From NCBI GenBank assembly GCA_937996235.1, contig CALKVK010000034.1, positions 1 through 64,000 of the forward strand: a stretch of 64,000 nucleotides of DNA. Direction: 5' to 3'. This DNA is from an uncultured bacterium (GTDB taxonomy: Bacteria; Planctomycetota; JAJSAM01; JAJVHW01). This document shows positions 17,065-26,218 of the stretch, piece after piece (positions within the stretch are counted from its first letter, which is position 1; each line of letters opens with the position of its first letter). Position numbers and translations under genes: made by a program. The notes under the pieces are model-generated. The model did not search any database. It was not told where the DNA came from and was given only the letters and a program-made list of their open reading frames with translations.

Positions 17065-17216
17065 CGAGCAGCCTCCAGACGGTCGCCGGCCACCGGGTGC
17101 CGGCCCCCAACCGTGTCGGATTCTTACCTCCCTGACCGGCGGGGCACAAGGCCAGAACGAGGAAAACCGGCCCGAATTCCACGCTCGGAGCCCGGAAAAG
17201 GCGGCTTTCCCCGAGG

Positions 17217-18101
17217 CTAGGGACCGACCACGAAGCTGCGGACGAGGCTCCCGGATGGCGGAATTGTGAGCCGCTCCGGGACGGGCAGGTGGGGCACGGC
17301 CGCATCGCGGCTCTCGAGACGGACGAGCACCGGACCGGCCGGCACGCCGACGACGTGGTATCCGCCGTCGAAATCCGTGAGCGCGTAGCGGCCCCAGGCG
17401 ACGGCGCTGGACTCGTCTGCCGCGAGAGGCCGGAACGTGACCGCCACGCCGGGTGCGGGCGAGCCGTCGGTGCGGAGCACGCGACCGTGCACGTCGCACC
17501 CGGAGCCGAGGGGAGGCGGGGCGGAGGCGAGGACGATCGTCGTCTCGCGCGCGGGAACGTCGATCTCGCACGTCGCGCCCGTCCCGACGACGTCGAGACG
17601 CCAGCGACCCGGGACCAGTCCGCGGACGCGCGACGTGGCGTCGCGCCGGACCACGACCTCGCGGCGGTCGACGAGCGGGACGCCCTCTTCCGGGCGCGTG
17701 AGCAGCAGGCGCTGCTCGCCGGTCGCGCCCGGGAGCGCGTCGATCTCGAGCGTCGCGCGGCCGACGACGTCGCGCGCGACGAGGTCCACGGCCGGCCCGG
17801 GCGGGACGAGCGCCTCGACGACCGAGACGGGGCGGTCGGCGACGCGCAGCGCGAGCAGGTAGCGCGCGGGCGCGAGCCGTTCGGTGCGGAAGCTGCCGTC
17901 CGGCCGCGGCGTCACGTCGGCCCCCGGCAGGCGCACGGGCACGCCGTCGTCCCAGCGATAGAGCTCGATGCGCGCCGTCGCCGGGTCGGGCAGACGCCGC
18001 ACGTGGCCCGCGACGGTCGCCGTGCGCGGACCGGCGAACGGGCCGACGCACGCCGGCAGGAGCAGTGCGGCCAGGAGCGCCAGCTTGCTCGCCTGTCTCA
18101 T
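17217..18101 (-). CDS. lipoprotein with carboxypeptidase-regulatory-like domains
   Basis: A 294-aa putative lipoprotein: signal sequence ending in LLPAC (Cys18), then beta-sandwich modules of the carboxypeptidase regulatory-like type. Diagnostic pieces are TVAGHVRRLPDPATARIELY near the start and VHGRVLRTDGSPAPGVAVTF with DFDGGYHVVGVPAGPVLVRL near the end; the middle holds another beta domain (VVRRDATSRVRGLVPGRWRL). AGGAG precedes the ATG by nine bases. Such modules usually display or anchor proteins at the envelope. It lies 25 bases downstream of the TIM-barrel gene and may be its operon partner. No catalytic motif. Confidence 0.82.
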   Translation of the reverse strand: MRQASKLALLAALLLPACVGPFAGPRTATVAGHVRRLPDPATARIELYRWDDGVPVRLPGADVTPRPDGSFRTERLAPARYLLALRVADRPVSVVEALVPPGPAVDLVARDVVGRATLEIDALPGATGEQRLLLTRPEEGVPLVDRREVVVRRDATSRVRGLVPGRWRLDVVGTGATCEIDVPARETTIVLASAPPPLGSGCDVHGRVLRTDGSPAPGVAVTFRPLAADESSAVAWGRYALTDFDGGYHVVGVPAGPVLVRLESRDAAVPHLPVPERLTIPPSGSLVRSFVVGP

Positions 18102-18126
18102 GGGTGCAGTCTCCTGGATGCGACCT

Positions 18127-18963
18127 TCAGGGGTGGATCTTCCGCAGGTGCGCGAGAGCCGCGGCGGCGACCTCCGGCGCGCGGTGCGAGTCGCGCGACA
18201 GCTCCACGCCGACGAGACCGTCGTACCCGTTCCGGACGAGCGACGCGAGAACCGGAGCGAGGTCGAGCGTGCCCTCGCCGAACGCCAGGTGCAGGTGCTC
18301 CCCCTCGCGCATGTCCTCGACCTGCACGTCGGCGAGCTCGGCCGCGTGGCGCGCGCAGAGCGCCGCCGGGTCGCCCTCGCGGTTGCAGTGGACGTGCCCG
18401 ACGTCGAGCGCGAGCCGCAGCGCGGGGTGCGACGCGGCGTCGCGCAGGCGCGACCAGTCGGCGAGGGTCGCCGCGTGCATGCCGGGCTCGGGCTCGAACG
18501 CGGCGAGCATGTCGCGCGCGGCGGCGGCATCGGCGACGCGGCGCGCACCGTCCGCGAGCCGCAGGTCGAGCGCGGCGGGCGGCTCCGGCCGGGGCGGGCT
18601 CCCGCTCCAGAACGCGAGCACCCGGGCGCCGAGGTCGCGGCCGAGGTCGAGACACCGGACCAGGAAGTCGAGGCGCACGCCCTGCGCCGCGGCGTCGGAG
18701 TCGAGCAGCGTGGGCTGGTGTTTGCGCCGGCGGTCGAGCAGGAAGCGCGCGCCCGTCTGGATGCAGACGTCGAGCCCCCGCCGCGCGAGCTGCGCCGCGA
18801 CGCGGTCGACCTCGCGCGGCGTCGCCGTGAACGGGTCGAGGTGCCCGACGTCCGGCGTCAGCGCGACGCCGTCGTAGCCGAGGTCCGCGAGCAGGTCGAG
18901 CGCGTCCGCCAGGCGGTGGTGCGCGAGCCCGTTCGTGTTGTAGGCGAACCGCAGGCGGCCCAT
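18127..18963 (-). CDS. sugar phosphate isomerase/epimerase-like TIM barrel protein
   Basis: A 278-aa xylose-isomerase-like (AP-endonuclease-2 superfamily) TIM barrel. The start RLRFAYNTNGLAHHRLADAL and GYDGVALTPDVGHLDPF fit the family, and metal ligands are plausible in AAFEPEPGMH, LRLALDVGHVHCN and VQVEDMREGEHLHLAFGEG. The last, VEDM-x-H-x-GEG, is the typical C-terminal ligand block. The substrate is unknown; related proteins act on sugars or inositols. There is no ribosome site; TACCAT stands eight bases before the ATG, suggesting leaderless mRNA. It is divergent from the class V aminotransferase with an 83-base shared promoter region. Confidence 0.87.
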   Translation of the reverse strand: MGRLRFAYNTNGLAHHRLADALDLLADLGYDGVALTPDVGHLDPFTATPREVDRVAAQLARRGLDVCIQTGARFLLDRRRKHQPTLLDSDAAAQGVRLDFLVRCLDLGRDLGARVLAFWSGSPPRPEPPAALDLRLADGARRVADAAAARDMLAAFEPEPGMHAATLADWSRLRDAASHPALRLALDVGHVHCNREGDPAALCARHAAELADVQVEDMREGEHLHLAFGEGTLDLAPVLASLVRNGYDGLVGVELSRDSHRAPEVAAAALAHLRKIHP

Positions 18964-18971
18964 CGCCCGCG

Positions 18972-18977
18972 ATGGTA
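18972..18977 (-). promoter_or_regulatory. TACCAT -10 box of leaderless TIM-barrel gene
   Basis: Minus-strand TACCAT, eight bases before the ATG at 18963, no Shine-Dalgarno between. Confidence 0.5.
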
Positions 18978-19033
18978 GCCCGCGCCACGCCGCGCGCCGC
19001 CCGGTGGTCCGGGGCCTGCTGCCCGCGCGGCGC

Positions 19034-19039
19034 TACCCT
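19034..19039 (+). promoter_or_regulatory. TACCCT -10 box of leaderless aminotransferase gene
   Basis: TACCCT lies seven bases before the GTG at 19047, back to back with the box of the divergent TIM-barrel gene. No ribosome site is present. Confidence 0.5.
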
Positions 19040-19046
19040 CTGCCGC

Positions 19047-20123
19047 GTGAGCGGCATCGTCTCGTTCGTCCCCGGCCCCGCGCACGTGCGCGAGGAGGTG
19101 CTGCGCGCGATGGCCGTGGCGCCGGCGCCCCACCGCGGACCGCAGATCCGCGCGCTCGTCGGCCGGGTGCAGGCGCAGCTCCGCACGCTCCTCGGGACCG
19201 AGGCTCCCGTCTTCCCGGTGCTCGCCTCGGGCACGGCCGCGCTCGAGGCGGCCCTGTGCGCGCTCGGACGGCAGCGCGCGCTCGTCGTCGTGACGGGCGC
19301 CTTCGGCGCGCGCCTCGCGAAGGTCGCGGCCGCGACGGGCCTCGAGGTCGAGACGCTCACGGTGCCGCCGGGCCGGGTCGCCGCGCCGGACGCCGTCGCC
19401 CACGCCCTCGACGCGGCGCCGTTCGACGTCGTGGCCGTCGTCCACAACGAGACGCAGACCGGCGCGCTCGCCGACGTCGTCGCCATCGCCCGCGAGGTCG
19501 CGGCGCGGCCGGGCGTCGCGCTCGTCGTCGACGCCGTCTCCTCGTTCGCCGGCGTCGAGCTGCGGCTCGACGACCTCGCTCCCGAGACGGTGCTCGTGAG
19601 CGTCACGGGAAAGGCGCTCGCGTGCCCGCCGGGCGTGTCGATCGTCGCCGTCAGCGAGGCGGCAGCCGAGCGCGCGCGCGGCGCCGTCCGTGGGGGCTAC
19701 GCGCTCCGCCTCGAGTCGCTCGTCGCGAGCGCGCGGCGCGAGGAGACGCCGCAGACGCCGTCGATCCCGCTCCTCCACGCGCTCGGTGCGCAGCTCCCGC
19801 GCATCCTCGACGAGGGCCTCGCCGCGCGCGCGGCGCGGCACGGCGAGCTGGCGACGACGGTGCGCGCGTGGGCCGAGCGCCGCTTCGCCGTGCTCGCCGA
19901 GCCCGAGTGCCGGAGCCCGACGGTCACGACGGTCGAGAACACGACCGGGCTCGACGTCGCGACGCTCCTCGCCGCGGTCGAGCGCCGCGGGTTCCGCATC
20001 GCGAACGGCTACGCGGAGCTGCGCGGCGCAACGTTCCGCATCGGCCACATGGGCGACGTCACGCGCGAGGAGACGGACGGACTCCTCGCCGCGCTCGACG
20101 CGGCGCTCGACGAGATCGGCTGA
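19047..20123 (+). CDS. class V PLP-dependent aminotransferase
   Basis: A 358-aa fold-type I aminotransferase of the alanine-glyoxylate/phosphonate group. Evidence: FVPGPAHVREEVLRAM at the start, the phosphate-binding ASGTAALEAALCAL, HNETQTGALADV, the cofactor aspartate in LVVDAVSSFAGVEL, and the PLP lysine in VSVTGKALACPPGVSIVAV. I chose the GTG at 19047 because homology begins immediately there and a TACCCT box lies seven bases upstream; the ATG at 18972 would add an unconserved 25 residues and overlap the divergent promoter. Likely amino donor or acceptor (alanine, serine or glyoxylate) cannot be decided. Convergent with the next gene. Confidence 0.9.
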   Translation: MSGIVSFVPGPAHVREEVLRAMAVAPAPHRGPQIRALVGRVQAQLRTLLGTEAPVFPVLASGTAALEAALCALGRQRALVVVTGAFGARLAKVAAATGLEVETLTVPPGRVAAPDAVAHALDAAPFDVVAVVHNETQTGALADVVAIAREVAARPGVALVVDAVSSFAGVELRLDDLAPETVLVSVTGKALACPPGVSIVAVSEAAAERARGAVRGGYALRLESLVASARREETPQTPSIPLLHALGAQLPRILDEGLAARAARHGELATTVRAWAERRFAVLAEPECRSPTVTTVENTTGLDVATLLAAVERRGFRIANGYAELRGATFRIGHMGDVTREETDGLLAALDAALDEIG

Positions 20124-20133
20124 CGCAGGGCGA

Positions 20134-20589
20134 TCAGCGCTCCTTCGGCGGCACCTTGCCCATGCGCTCGCGCTCCTTCTGCCAGCGCGCGACCTCCTGC
20201 ACGTAGGGCTTCAGGTACGCGTCGATCTGCTCCTGCGTGACCTTGTCGAAGTCCGGAGTGATCCACTCCTCGACGGTCTGCGCGGCCTCGCGGTAGAGCG
20301 GCACGGCCTCCTGGTACTCCGGGTAGGCGTCGGACGGCTCGCCCGCGCGCGCCTTCGCCTCGCCGGCGAGGCGGTGCTTCGAGGCCTCCTCGACGAGCTT
20401 CCGCGCCTCGGCGAACGCCGACTCGAGCTGCTTCATCGCGTCCTGGCTGAGCGCGGGGACCGGCTTCTTGCCCGAGACGTTCGTCGGCGGCGGCGCGACC
20501 GGCGCCGGCTTCTGCTCGGAGCAGGCGGGCAGGAGCGCCACCGCAGCGAGGGCGAGCGCGAGGGGAGCGATGCGGACGAGGGGCTGCAC
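20134..20589 (-). CDS. small lipoprotein, unknown function
   Basis: A 151-aa putative lipoprotein. The GTG start is favoured over the longer frame because GGAGG precedes it (GGAGGAAGACCC-GTG) and it begins a hydrophobic signal ending in LLPAC. A Pro/Ala linker (PAPVAPPPTNVSGKKPVPAL) leads to a mostly helical domain of ~100 residues rich in Glu, Lys and aromatic residues (YPEYQEAVPLYREAAQTVEE). A TACGAT box 79 bases upstream may be the promoter. I do not recognise the family. Confidence 0.75.
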   Translation of the reverse strand: MQPLVRIAPLALALAAVALLPACSEQKPAPVAPPPTNVSGKKPVPALSQDAMKQLESAFAEARKLVEEASKHRLAGEAKARAGEPSDAYPEYQEAVPLYREAAQTVEEWITPDFDKVTQEQIDAYLKPYVQEVARWQKERERMGKVPPKER

Positions 20590-20682
20590 GGGTCTTCCTC
20601 CGGTTGCGGTGGAGCCGGGGCCGCTGCGTGTCGAGCGGGCGCCGGCCGCGATCGGGACGGGGCGCGGCATCGTACGCCGGGC

Positions 20683-21342
20683 TCAGCGCGCGCGCGAGTC
20701 CGGCGCCGGGTCGCCCGTCAGCACTCCTGCTTCGCGCCACGCGGCGAGTGCGCGGTCGAGCACCTCGCGCAGGCAGGCGCCGAGCGCGGGCCCGAGGCCC
20801 TCCGGCGAGGGCCCGGGCAGCGGACGCTCCGCGTCGAGCGCCGCGCTGGAGAGCACGCCGCCGTGCGCGTCGGCGAGCGTGAGCCGCAGCGCGAGGTGCG
20901 CCGTCCACGGGCCGCTCTTCGGCTCGACGAGGTCGAACGCGAGCACGTTGCCGTCGAGCAGGAGGTCCGTCTCGAAGCCGCCGGAGGCCGGCACCACGAG
21001 GCGGAACGCCCCCGACTGCGCGAGCGCCTCGCGCACGACCGTGGTGACGCACTCGCGCGGGTCCTCGACGAAGCGCTCGTTCTCGAGGAACGTCAGTGCG
21101 CCCTCCGGCGTGCGCCGCACGACGCGCGCCTCGTAGCGCCGCCGCGAGTCGAAGTCGCGCACGGCGAGCGTGTGCACGCCGTCCGGGAGCTGCACGGTCG
21201 GCGGCGGCAGCAGGTCGAGGGCGTGGCGCCGGATCGCCGGCGCGTCGGCCTCGGGACCGACGTGCACGCAGCCCGCGAGCAGCGTCGCGAGCATCCCGAC
21301 GAAGGCGGCGCGCACCGCCGCGGCGTGCAGAGACGTGCGCAT
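20683..21342 (-). CDS. ABC-type transport auxiliary lipoprotein of the Mla/PqiC type
   Basis: A 219-aa lipoprotein with lipobox LLAGC. It is the last gene of the Mla-type operon and starts one base after the MlaD stop. The fold is inferred from position and pattern: DGVHTLAVRDFDS, a strand-helix VTTVVREALAQSGAFRLV and WTAHLALRLTLADA resemble PqiC/ABC-transporter auxiliary lipoproteins, which hold the MCE complex at the outer membrane. Sequence similarity is weak enough that I rely on context as well. Confidence 0.78.
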   Translation of the reverse strand: MRTSLHAAAVRAAFVGMLATLLAGCVHVGPEADAPAIRRHALDLLPPPTVQLPDGVHTLAVRDFDSRRRYEARVVRRTPEGALTFLENERFVEDPRECVTTVVREALAQSGAFRLVVPASGGFETDLLLDGNVLAFDLVEPKSGPWTAHLALRLTLADAHGGVLSSAALDAERPLPGPSPEGLGPALGACLREVLDRALAAWREAGVLTGDPAPDSRAR

Positions 21343-21343
21343 C

Positions 21344-22474
21344 TCAGTCCTCCTGCCTGGCCTTGCCGGCGAGCAGCGCGGCGGGGTTCTCCTCGAGCAG
21401 GCGCGCGAGGCGTTCGATCGAGCGGCTCGCGCGGCCGAAGTCGGCGAGCGAGCGGCGCATCTCCTCGCGCATCGCGGCGAAGTCGCGGGCCGCGTCGCCG
21501 ACCGAGTCCGCGGCGCCGCGGATCGACGCGCTCGTCGCGGCGACATCGCTCTCCTCGACGGCGTGCTGCGCGCTCGCGACGAGTCCGTCCACGCGCTCGA
21601 GGATGCGCGGCAGCTCGCTCTCGAGCCGCTCCGCGGCGGCGGCGATCGAGCGCGTCGCCGCGCGCGTGCTCTCGAGCGTCTCGCGCAGCTCGTCCCCGCT
21701 CGCGATCTCGTCGGCGCGCACGACGACGTGCTCGGCGCGCTCGCTGATGGTGTCGAGGCGCTGGATCACGCGGTGCAGCACGGGGTCCTCGGCGAGCCGC
21801 CGCACGGCGACGAGCGTCTCCTCGGCGTGGCCTGCGAGCGCCTGCGTGTCCACGACCTCGATGCGCTGCGTCAGGACCTCGAGCAGGTCCACCAGGCGGT
21901 TCGAGATCTCCTCGTACTTCACGTGCGCGAGCTGCCCGAGCGTGGAGGCGAGGTCGCGCTGGATGTCGGCGAAGCTCGCCTCGACGGCCGTCGGCACGTA
22001 CGGGCGCTTGGTGTCGATGCCGAGCGAGCGGATCGGCTGCTGCGACGGCGGGTAGAACTCGAGCGCGATGTACTTCGAGAGCGTGATGTCCTTGATGGCG
22101 AGGCTCGCGCGCAGGCCGCGCGCCACCATCACGTCCACGTCGATGGCGAAGTCGTCCTGCAGCACGAGCATGCCGCGCGCGCCGAACTGCTCGGGGAAGA
22201 TCGAGCACTGCACCTCGATCGGCGCGCCCGGCCGGATCGCGCCTTCCTTCGGCGTGACGAGCCGCACCGACTCGACGACGCCGACCGCGACGCCGCGGTA
22301 GCGCACGGGGTTGCCCTTCTCGAGGCCGGAGACGTTCTCCTCGAAGTAGCAGTAGAGCGTGCGCTGCTCGCGGTACCACTTGCCCGCGCCGAGCAGGATG
22401 CCCGTGGCGAGCAGCAGCACGAGACCGCAGAGCACGAACACGCCGAGCTTGAACTTCTCGGGATCGCGGGCCAT
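21344..22474 (-). CDS. mlaD: MlaD-like MCE domain protein
   Basis: A 376-aa membrane-anchored MCE protein, the periplasmic substrate-binding ring of an Mla lipid transporter. One N-terminal membrane segment (LGVFVLCGLVLLLATGILLG) is followed by the MCE domain (YFEENVSGLEKGNPVRYRGV, VGVVESVRLV). A long helical C-terminal part (~190-376) has hydrophobic heptads (RLVDLLEVLTQRIEVVDTQ and following), which in family members forms a tunnel or needle. It overlaps the MlaF stop by one base and is followed one base later by the lipoprotein gene. Confidence 0.92.
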   Translation of the reverse strand: MARDPEKFKLGVFVLCGLVLLLATGILLGAGKWYREQRTLYCYFEENVSGLEKGNPVRYRGVAVGVVESVRLVTPKEGAIRPGAPIEVQCSIFPEQFGARGMLVLQDDFAIDVDVMVARGLRASLAIKDITLSKYIALEFYPPSQQPIRSLGIDTKRPYVPTAVEASFADIQRDLASTLGQLAHVKYEEISNRLVDLLEVLTQRIEVVDTQALAGHAEETLVAVRRLAEDPVLHRVIQRLDTISERAEHVVVRADEIASGDELRETLESTRAATRSIAAAAERLESELPRILERVDGLVASAQHAVEESDVAATSASIRGAADSVGDAARDFAAMREEMRRSLADFGRASRSIERLARLLEENPAALLAGKARQED

Positions 22475-23259
22475 CAGGACACCTCCGGCGCCGCGGTCGC
22501 CTCGCGGCGGAAGAACTCGCGCACGAACGGGTCGTCGCTCGCGTCGCGCAGGTCGGCCGGCCGCCCGGTCGCGACGATCGTGCGCCGCGCCTTGTCGAGC
22601 ATGATGCAGCGGTCGGCGATGGCGTAGATGCTCGCGAGCTCGTGGGTCACGACGACGAGCGTCGTGCCGAGCGACTCGCGCAGGTCGAGGAGCAGGCGGT
22701 CGAGGTCGGCCGCGCTGATGGGGTCGAGCCCGGCCGAGGGCTCGTCGAGGAAGAGCAGCGGCGGGTCGAGCGCGAGGGCGCGTGCGACGCCCGCGCGCTT
22801 GCGCATGCCGCCCGAGATCTCGTTCGGCCGGTGGTCCTCGTAGCCCGTGAGTCCGACGAGCGCGAGCTTGCGCTGCGCGATGCGGCGGATCGCCTCGGGC
22901 GGCAGGTCGGAGAACTCCTCGAGCGGCAGCCCGACGTTCTCGGCGAGCGTCATGTTGCTGAAGAGCGCGCCGCCCTGGAACAGCACGCCGAAGCGCCGCC
23001 GCAGGCGTTCGCGCAGCGCGCCGCGCGCCGCGACGAGGTCCTCGCCGTCGATCTCGATCGCGCCCTCGGCGGGGTCGACGAGTCCGATCAGGTGGCGCAG
23101 GAGCGTCGACTTGCCGCAGCCCGAGCCGCCGAGGATCACGAACACCTCGCCGCGCGCGACCTCGAAGTCGATGTCGCGCAGGATCGTGACGTCGCCGTAG
23201 GCCGCGCGCAGCCCGCGCACGCGCACGATGGGACCGGCGGCGGTGCGCGTCTCAGACAT
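22474..23259 (-). CDS. mlaF: MlaF-like ABC transporter ATP-binding protein
   Basis: A 261-aa ATPase that powers the MCE lipid transporter. Walker A is GGSGCGKSTLLRHL, the signature is ISGGMRKRAGVARALAL (the GGM form typical of MlaF), Walker B is LLFLDEPSAGLDP and the switch histidine follows in VVVTHELASIYAI. The gene overlaps the permease stop by eight bases and the MlaD start by one, so the operon is tightly coupled. The usual phospholipid-trafficking role is assumed from the family. Confidence 0.95.
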   Translation of the reverse strand: MSETRTAAGPIVRVRGLRAAYGDVTILRDIDFEVARGEVFVILGGSGCGKSTLLRHLIGLVDPAEGAIEIDGEDLVAARGALRERLRRRFGVLFQGGALFSNMTLAENVGLPLEEFSDLPPEAIRRIAQRKLALVGLTGYEDHRPNEISGGMRKRAGVARALALDPPLLFLDEPSAGLDPISAADLDRLLLDLRESLGTTLVVVTHELASIYAIADRCIMLDKARRTIVATGRPADLRDASDDPFVREFFRREATAAPEVS

Positions 23260-24379
23260 CGAGCAGATAGAAGATGACCGCGAGCAGCGCGTTGCTGACG
23301 ACGACGAGCAGGATCGACGAGACGACGGCCGACGTGGCGCTCGCGCCGACGCCCTGCGCGCCGTCCTTCGTCTGCAGTCCGCGCAGGCAGCCGACGGCGG
23401 CGATCACGACGGCGTAGCACTCGGCGCGGATCAGACCCTGCCCGACGTCCCAGAGGTCGAGGCGCGTGAACGTCTGGTTCAGGTAGACGCCGACGGGCAG
23501 GTCGAGGAAGCCGGTGCCCACGACGAGCCCGCCGATGATGCCGAACGCGTCGGCGAAGACGACGAGGAGCGGCATCATCGCGAGCAGCGCGAGCACCTTC
23601 GGCAGCACCAGGAAGCGCGTGCGGTCGAGGCCCATGGCGTCGAGCGCGGAGACCTCCTCGTTCACCTTCATCGTGCCGATCTCGGCGGCGAACGCGGAGC
23701 CCGAGCGGCCGGCGAGGATCACCGCGGTCATGAGCGGCGCGAGCTCGCGCGCGAGCGACAGGCCGACTACGTCCGCGACGTAGATGTCGGCGCCGTACTG
23801 CTTCATCTGCGACGCCATCTGGAACGCGAGGATCAGGCCCATCAGTCCGTTGATGAGCGCCACGATGCCGAGCGCGTCGGCGCCGACGCGGCTCATGTAC
23901 GAGAGCGTGTCGCCCCAGCGCAGGCGCCCGGGGCGCCGCAGCACCCAGCCGAGTCCCGCCGAGAGCGCGCCCACGTACTCGACCGTCTCGCGCGCGTGGC
24001 GGATGGTCTCGATCGCGAACGTGCCGAGCGTGTCGACCATGCCGAACAGCACCTGCTGCGGCGGGGCCTCCGGCGGCTCGGGGCAGGGGCGGTCGAGGAT
24101 CGCGAGCATCTTGCGCACCTGCTCGCCCGCGCCCTCGATCGCCGCGCCGCCGAAGCGGTCGCGCAGCTCGAGCAGGAACGCGGCGCCCGCGGAGTCGACG
24201 CCCGGCACGTGCGCGACGTCGATGCGCTGCGGGACGCCCTCGTCGTCGAGCTCGTCGGCGTCGCGCCAGAAGTCGCCGACGGTCTCGAGGGTCAGGGGAC
24301 CGGCGAGCCGGACGACGCGCGCGGCGCCGTCTCCGACCAGCTCGAGGCGCGCCGTCGGCGCGGCCGGGGACCCTTCCAT
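23252..24379 (-). CDS. mlaE: MlaE-like lipid ABC permease with N-terminal STAS domain
   Basis: A 375-aa permease. Residues ~10-105 form a STAS-like domain (ARVVRLAGPLTLETVGDFW, RIDVAHVPGVDSAGAAFLLE). In E. coli the STAS partner is the separate MlaB, so here the two are fused. Residues ~120-375 are the MlaE/permease domain with five or so membrane helices and the conserved LAGRSGSAFAAEIGTMKVNEE and EVSALDAMGLDRTRFLVLPK coupling loops. No strong ribosome site is seen at the ATG. It is the first gene of the minus-strand Mla operon and divergent from the two-component system. Confidence 0.93.
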   Translation of the reverse strand: MEGSPAAPTARLELVGDGAARVVRLAGPLTLETVGDFWRDADELDDEGVPQRIDVAHVPGVDSAGAAFLLELRDRFGGAAIEGAGEQVRKMLAILDRPCPEPPEAPPQQVLFGMVDTLGTFAIETIRHARETVEYVGALSAGLGWVLRRPGRLRWGDTLSYMSRVGADALGIVALINGLMGLILAFQMASQMKQYGADIYVADVVGLSLARELAPLMTAVILAGRSGSAFAAEIGTMKVNEEVSALDAMGLDRTRFLVLPKVLALLAMMPLLVVFADAFGIIGGLVVGTGFLDLPVGVYLNQTFTRLDLWDVGQGLIRAECYAVVIAAVGCLRGLQTKDGAQGVGASATSAVVSSILLVVVSNALLAVIFYLLDV

Positions 24380-24492
24380 CGTGGCATTCTCGCGAGGGGG
24401 GCGGACGCTCGGGCGGGGCGCGCCGGAGCCGCGCGCGCCGGGGTACATCTCCGGGACAGGCGCCCGGCGCCGCGGCATGGCAGCATCGGGCG

Positions 24493-26217
24493 GTGCGCTC
24501 GGTGCCGCCGGCCGGATCGCGACCGCGCCGCGTCCTCCTCGCGGGCGCGGCGGGGCTCGCGCTGACGCTCGCGGCCCTCTCGCTCGCCGCGTGGGCGCTC
24601 GGGCGTGCCGACGACGCCCGCCGCCTCCGCGACGTGCAGGCGCAGGCCGCGCGCGTGGTCGAGCGCGTCGTGCAGGTCGTGGGGCGCGACCCCGCCGCCG
24701 CGTGGACACCGCTCGACGCGGCGTTCCGCCCGCTCGAACCGCCCCTGCCGCGCGCGTTCGCGAGCGACCCGCCCGTCGCCGACACGGAGGCCGCGTTCTA
24801 CGTGGACCTCGCCGCACGGGACGACGCGCTGCGCGAGACCGCCCTCTCGCTCGCGGCGCACTCCGACGACGCACGCGTCCGCCTGCTCGCGGCCCTCGCG
24901 CGGGCGCGCGGCGGCGGCGCGGTGCCCGAGGGAGCGGCCGAGCTGCCCGACACGCGCGACGGCGTGCTGCTCGGACTCCTGCGCGGCGACGCGGCCGCGC
25001 GCGAGCGCGCCCTCCGCGCGGTCGGGACGCCCGACGAGGACGTCGCAGCCGCGCTGCTCGTCGGCACGGCGGGGCCGGCGTTCGACGCGCCCGCCGCACT
25101 GCGCGAGCGCCGCGACGCGCTGCGCACGGCGGGAGAGCTGGCGAGCGCCGCCGCGGCCGCCCCGCCGACCGACGACGGCGCGCGCGTGCTCGTCGAGGCG
25201 GGCGGCGCGCTTCTCGTGGCGCTGCCGCAGCCGCCGCGCGACGCCGCGGCGCCGCCGGGTGCTGCATGGTGGGTGACGCGTCGGGGCGGCGGCGCGTTCG
25301 AGGCGGCCCTCGACGGACTCACACTCCCGGCGCTCGTCGTCGCGCCCGCGGGCGCGCGGCCTGCACCGGACGTGGTCGCGGTGACGCTGCCGGGATCGGG
25401 CGGCTACCGCGTCGCCGACGATCCGCCGCGCGGCGTGACCGCGGCGCTTCCGGCCGTCGGCTTCGTGGTGACGGCGCTCGCGGCGCTCGTCGCCTTCGCG
25501 GCGTTCGCCCGCGGCGTCCTGCAGGAGGCGCGGCTCGCGCGGCTGCGGCACGAGTTCGTGACGACCGTCGGCCACGAGCTGCGCACGCCCGTCGCGGTCA
25601 TCCGCACCGCGGCCGAGGCGCTCGAGCTCGGCCGCGCGACGAGCGACGCCGACCGCGCGCGGCTGACGGCCGCCGTGCTGCGCGAGAGCGAGCGGCTCTC
25701 GGCGCTCCTCGGCAACGTGCTCGACTTCGCGCGCATGGAGTCGGGCCGCGGACTCGCGGCGCCGGCGCCGCACGACGTCGTCGCCGTCGTGCAGCGCTGC
25801 GTCGCCGCGCACGGGCCGGCGCTCGCGCGCTCCGCGGTCCGCGTCGACGTCGTCGCGCCCGCGACGCTGGTCGCGGACTGCATCCCCGACGCGCTCGGCG
25901 CCGCGCTCGGGAACCTGCTCGACAACGCCGCGAAGTACGCGGGCGGCGACGTCGCCGTCCACGTGCGCGCGGACGGCGCGGACGTGGAGCTCGCGGTCGT
26001 GGACCGGGGGCCCGGCGTGCCCGACGCGGAGAAGCGGCTCGTGTTCGAGCGCTTCGTGCGCGGCGCGTCCGACGCCGCGCGCACGACACGCGGCACGGGC
26101 ATCGGCCTGGCTCTCGTCGCGCACGCGGCGGCGGCGCACGGCGGGCGCGCGGACGTCGTCGACACGCCGGGCGGCGGCGCGACGTTCCGCATCCGCTGGC
26201 CGCGGGGAGGACGCTGA
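24493..26217 (+). CDS. two-component sensor histidine kinase
   Basis: A 574-aa membrane kinase starting with GTG. Transmembrane segment 1 covers ~14-37 and segment 2 ~317-338, with a ~280-residue periplasmic sensor of no recognised family (Ala/Arg-rich, mostly helical). HisKA has the phosphoacceptor H361 in TTVGHELRTPVAVI. The ATPase domain shows the N box LGNLLDNAAKYAGG, G1 VDRGPGVPDAEK and G2 RGTGIGLALV. The response-regulator gene follows after one base. The signal it senses is unknown; the divergent Mla operon is a candidate target by proximity only. Confidence 0.93.
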   Translation: MRSVPPAGSRPRRVLLAGAAGLALTLAALSLAAWALGRADDARRLRDVQAQAARVVERVVQVVGRDPAAAWTPLDAAFRPLEPPLPRAFASDPPVADTEAAFYVDLAARDDALRETALSLAAHSDDARVRLLAALARARGGGAVPEGAAELPDTRDGVLLGLLRGDAAARERALRAVGTPDEDVAAALLVGTAGPAFDAPAALRERRDALRTAGELASAAAAAPPTDDGARVLVEAGGALLVALPQPPRDAAAPPGAAWWVTRRGGGAFEAALDGLTLPALVVAPAGARPAPDVVAVTLPGSGGYRVADDPPRGVTAALPAVGFVVTALAALVAFAAFARGVLQEARLARLRHEFVTTVGHELRTPVAVIRTAAEALELGRATSDADRARLTAAVLRESERLSALLGNVLDFARMESGRGLAAPAPHDVVAVVQRCVAAHGPALARSAVRVDVVAPATLVADCIPDALGAALGNLLDNAAKYAGGDVAVHVRADGADVELAVVDRGPGVPDAEKRLVFERFVRGASDAARTTRGTGIGLALVAHAAAAHGGRADVVDTPGGGATFRIRWPRGGR

Positions 26218-26218
26218 G

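Noticed and set aside
17180..17216. Hairpin GGAAA...TTTCC after the lipoprotein gene as a terminator
   Set aside because: Only five pairs with a mismatched interior and no T tract; too weak to annotate.
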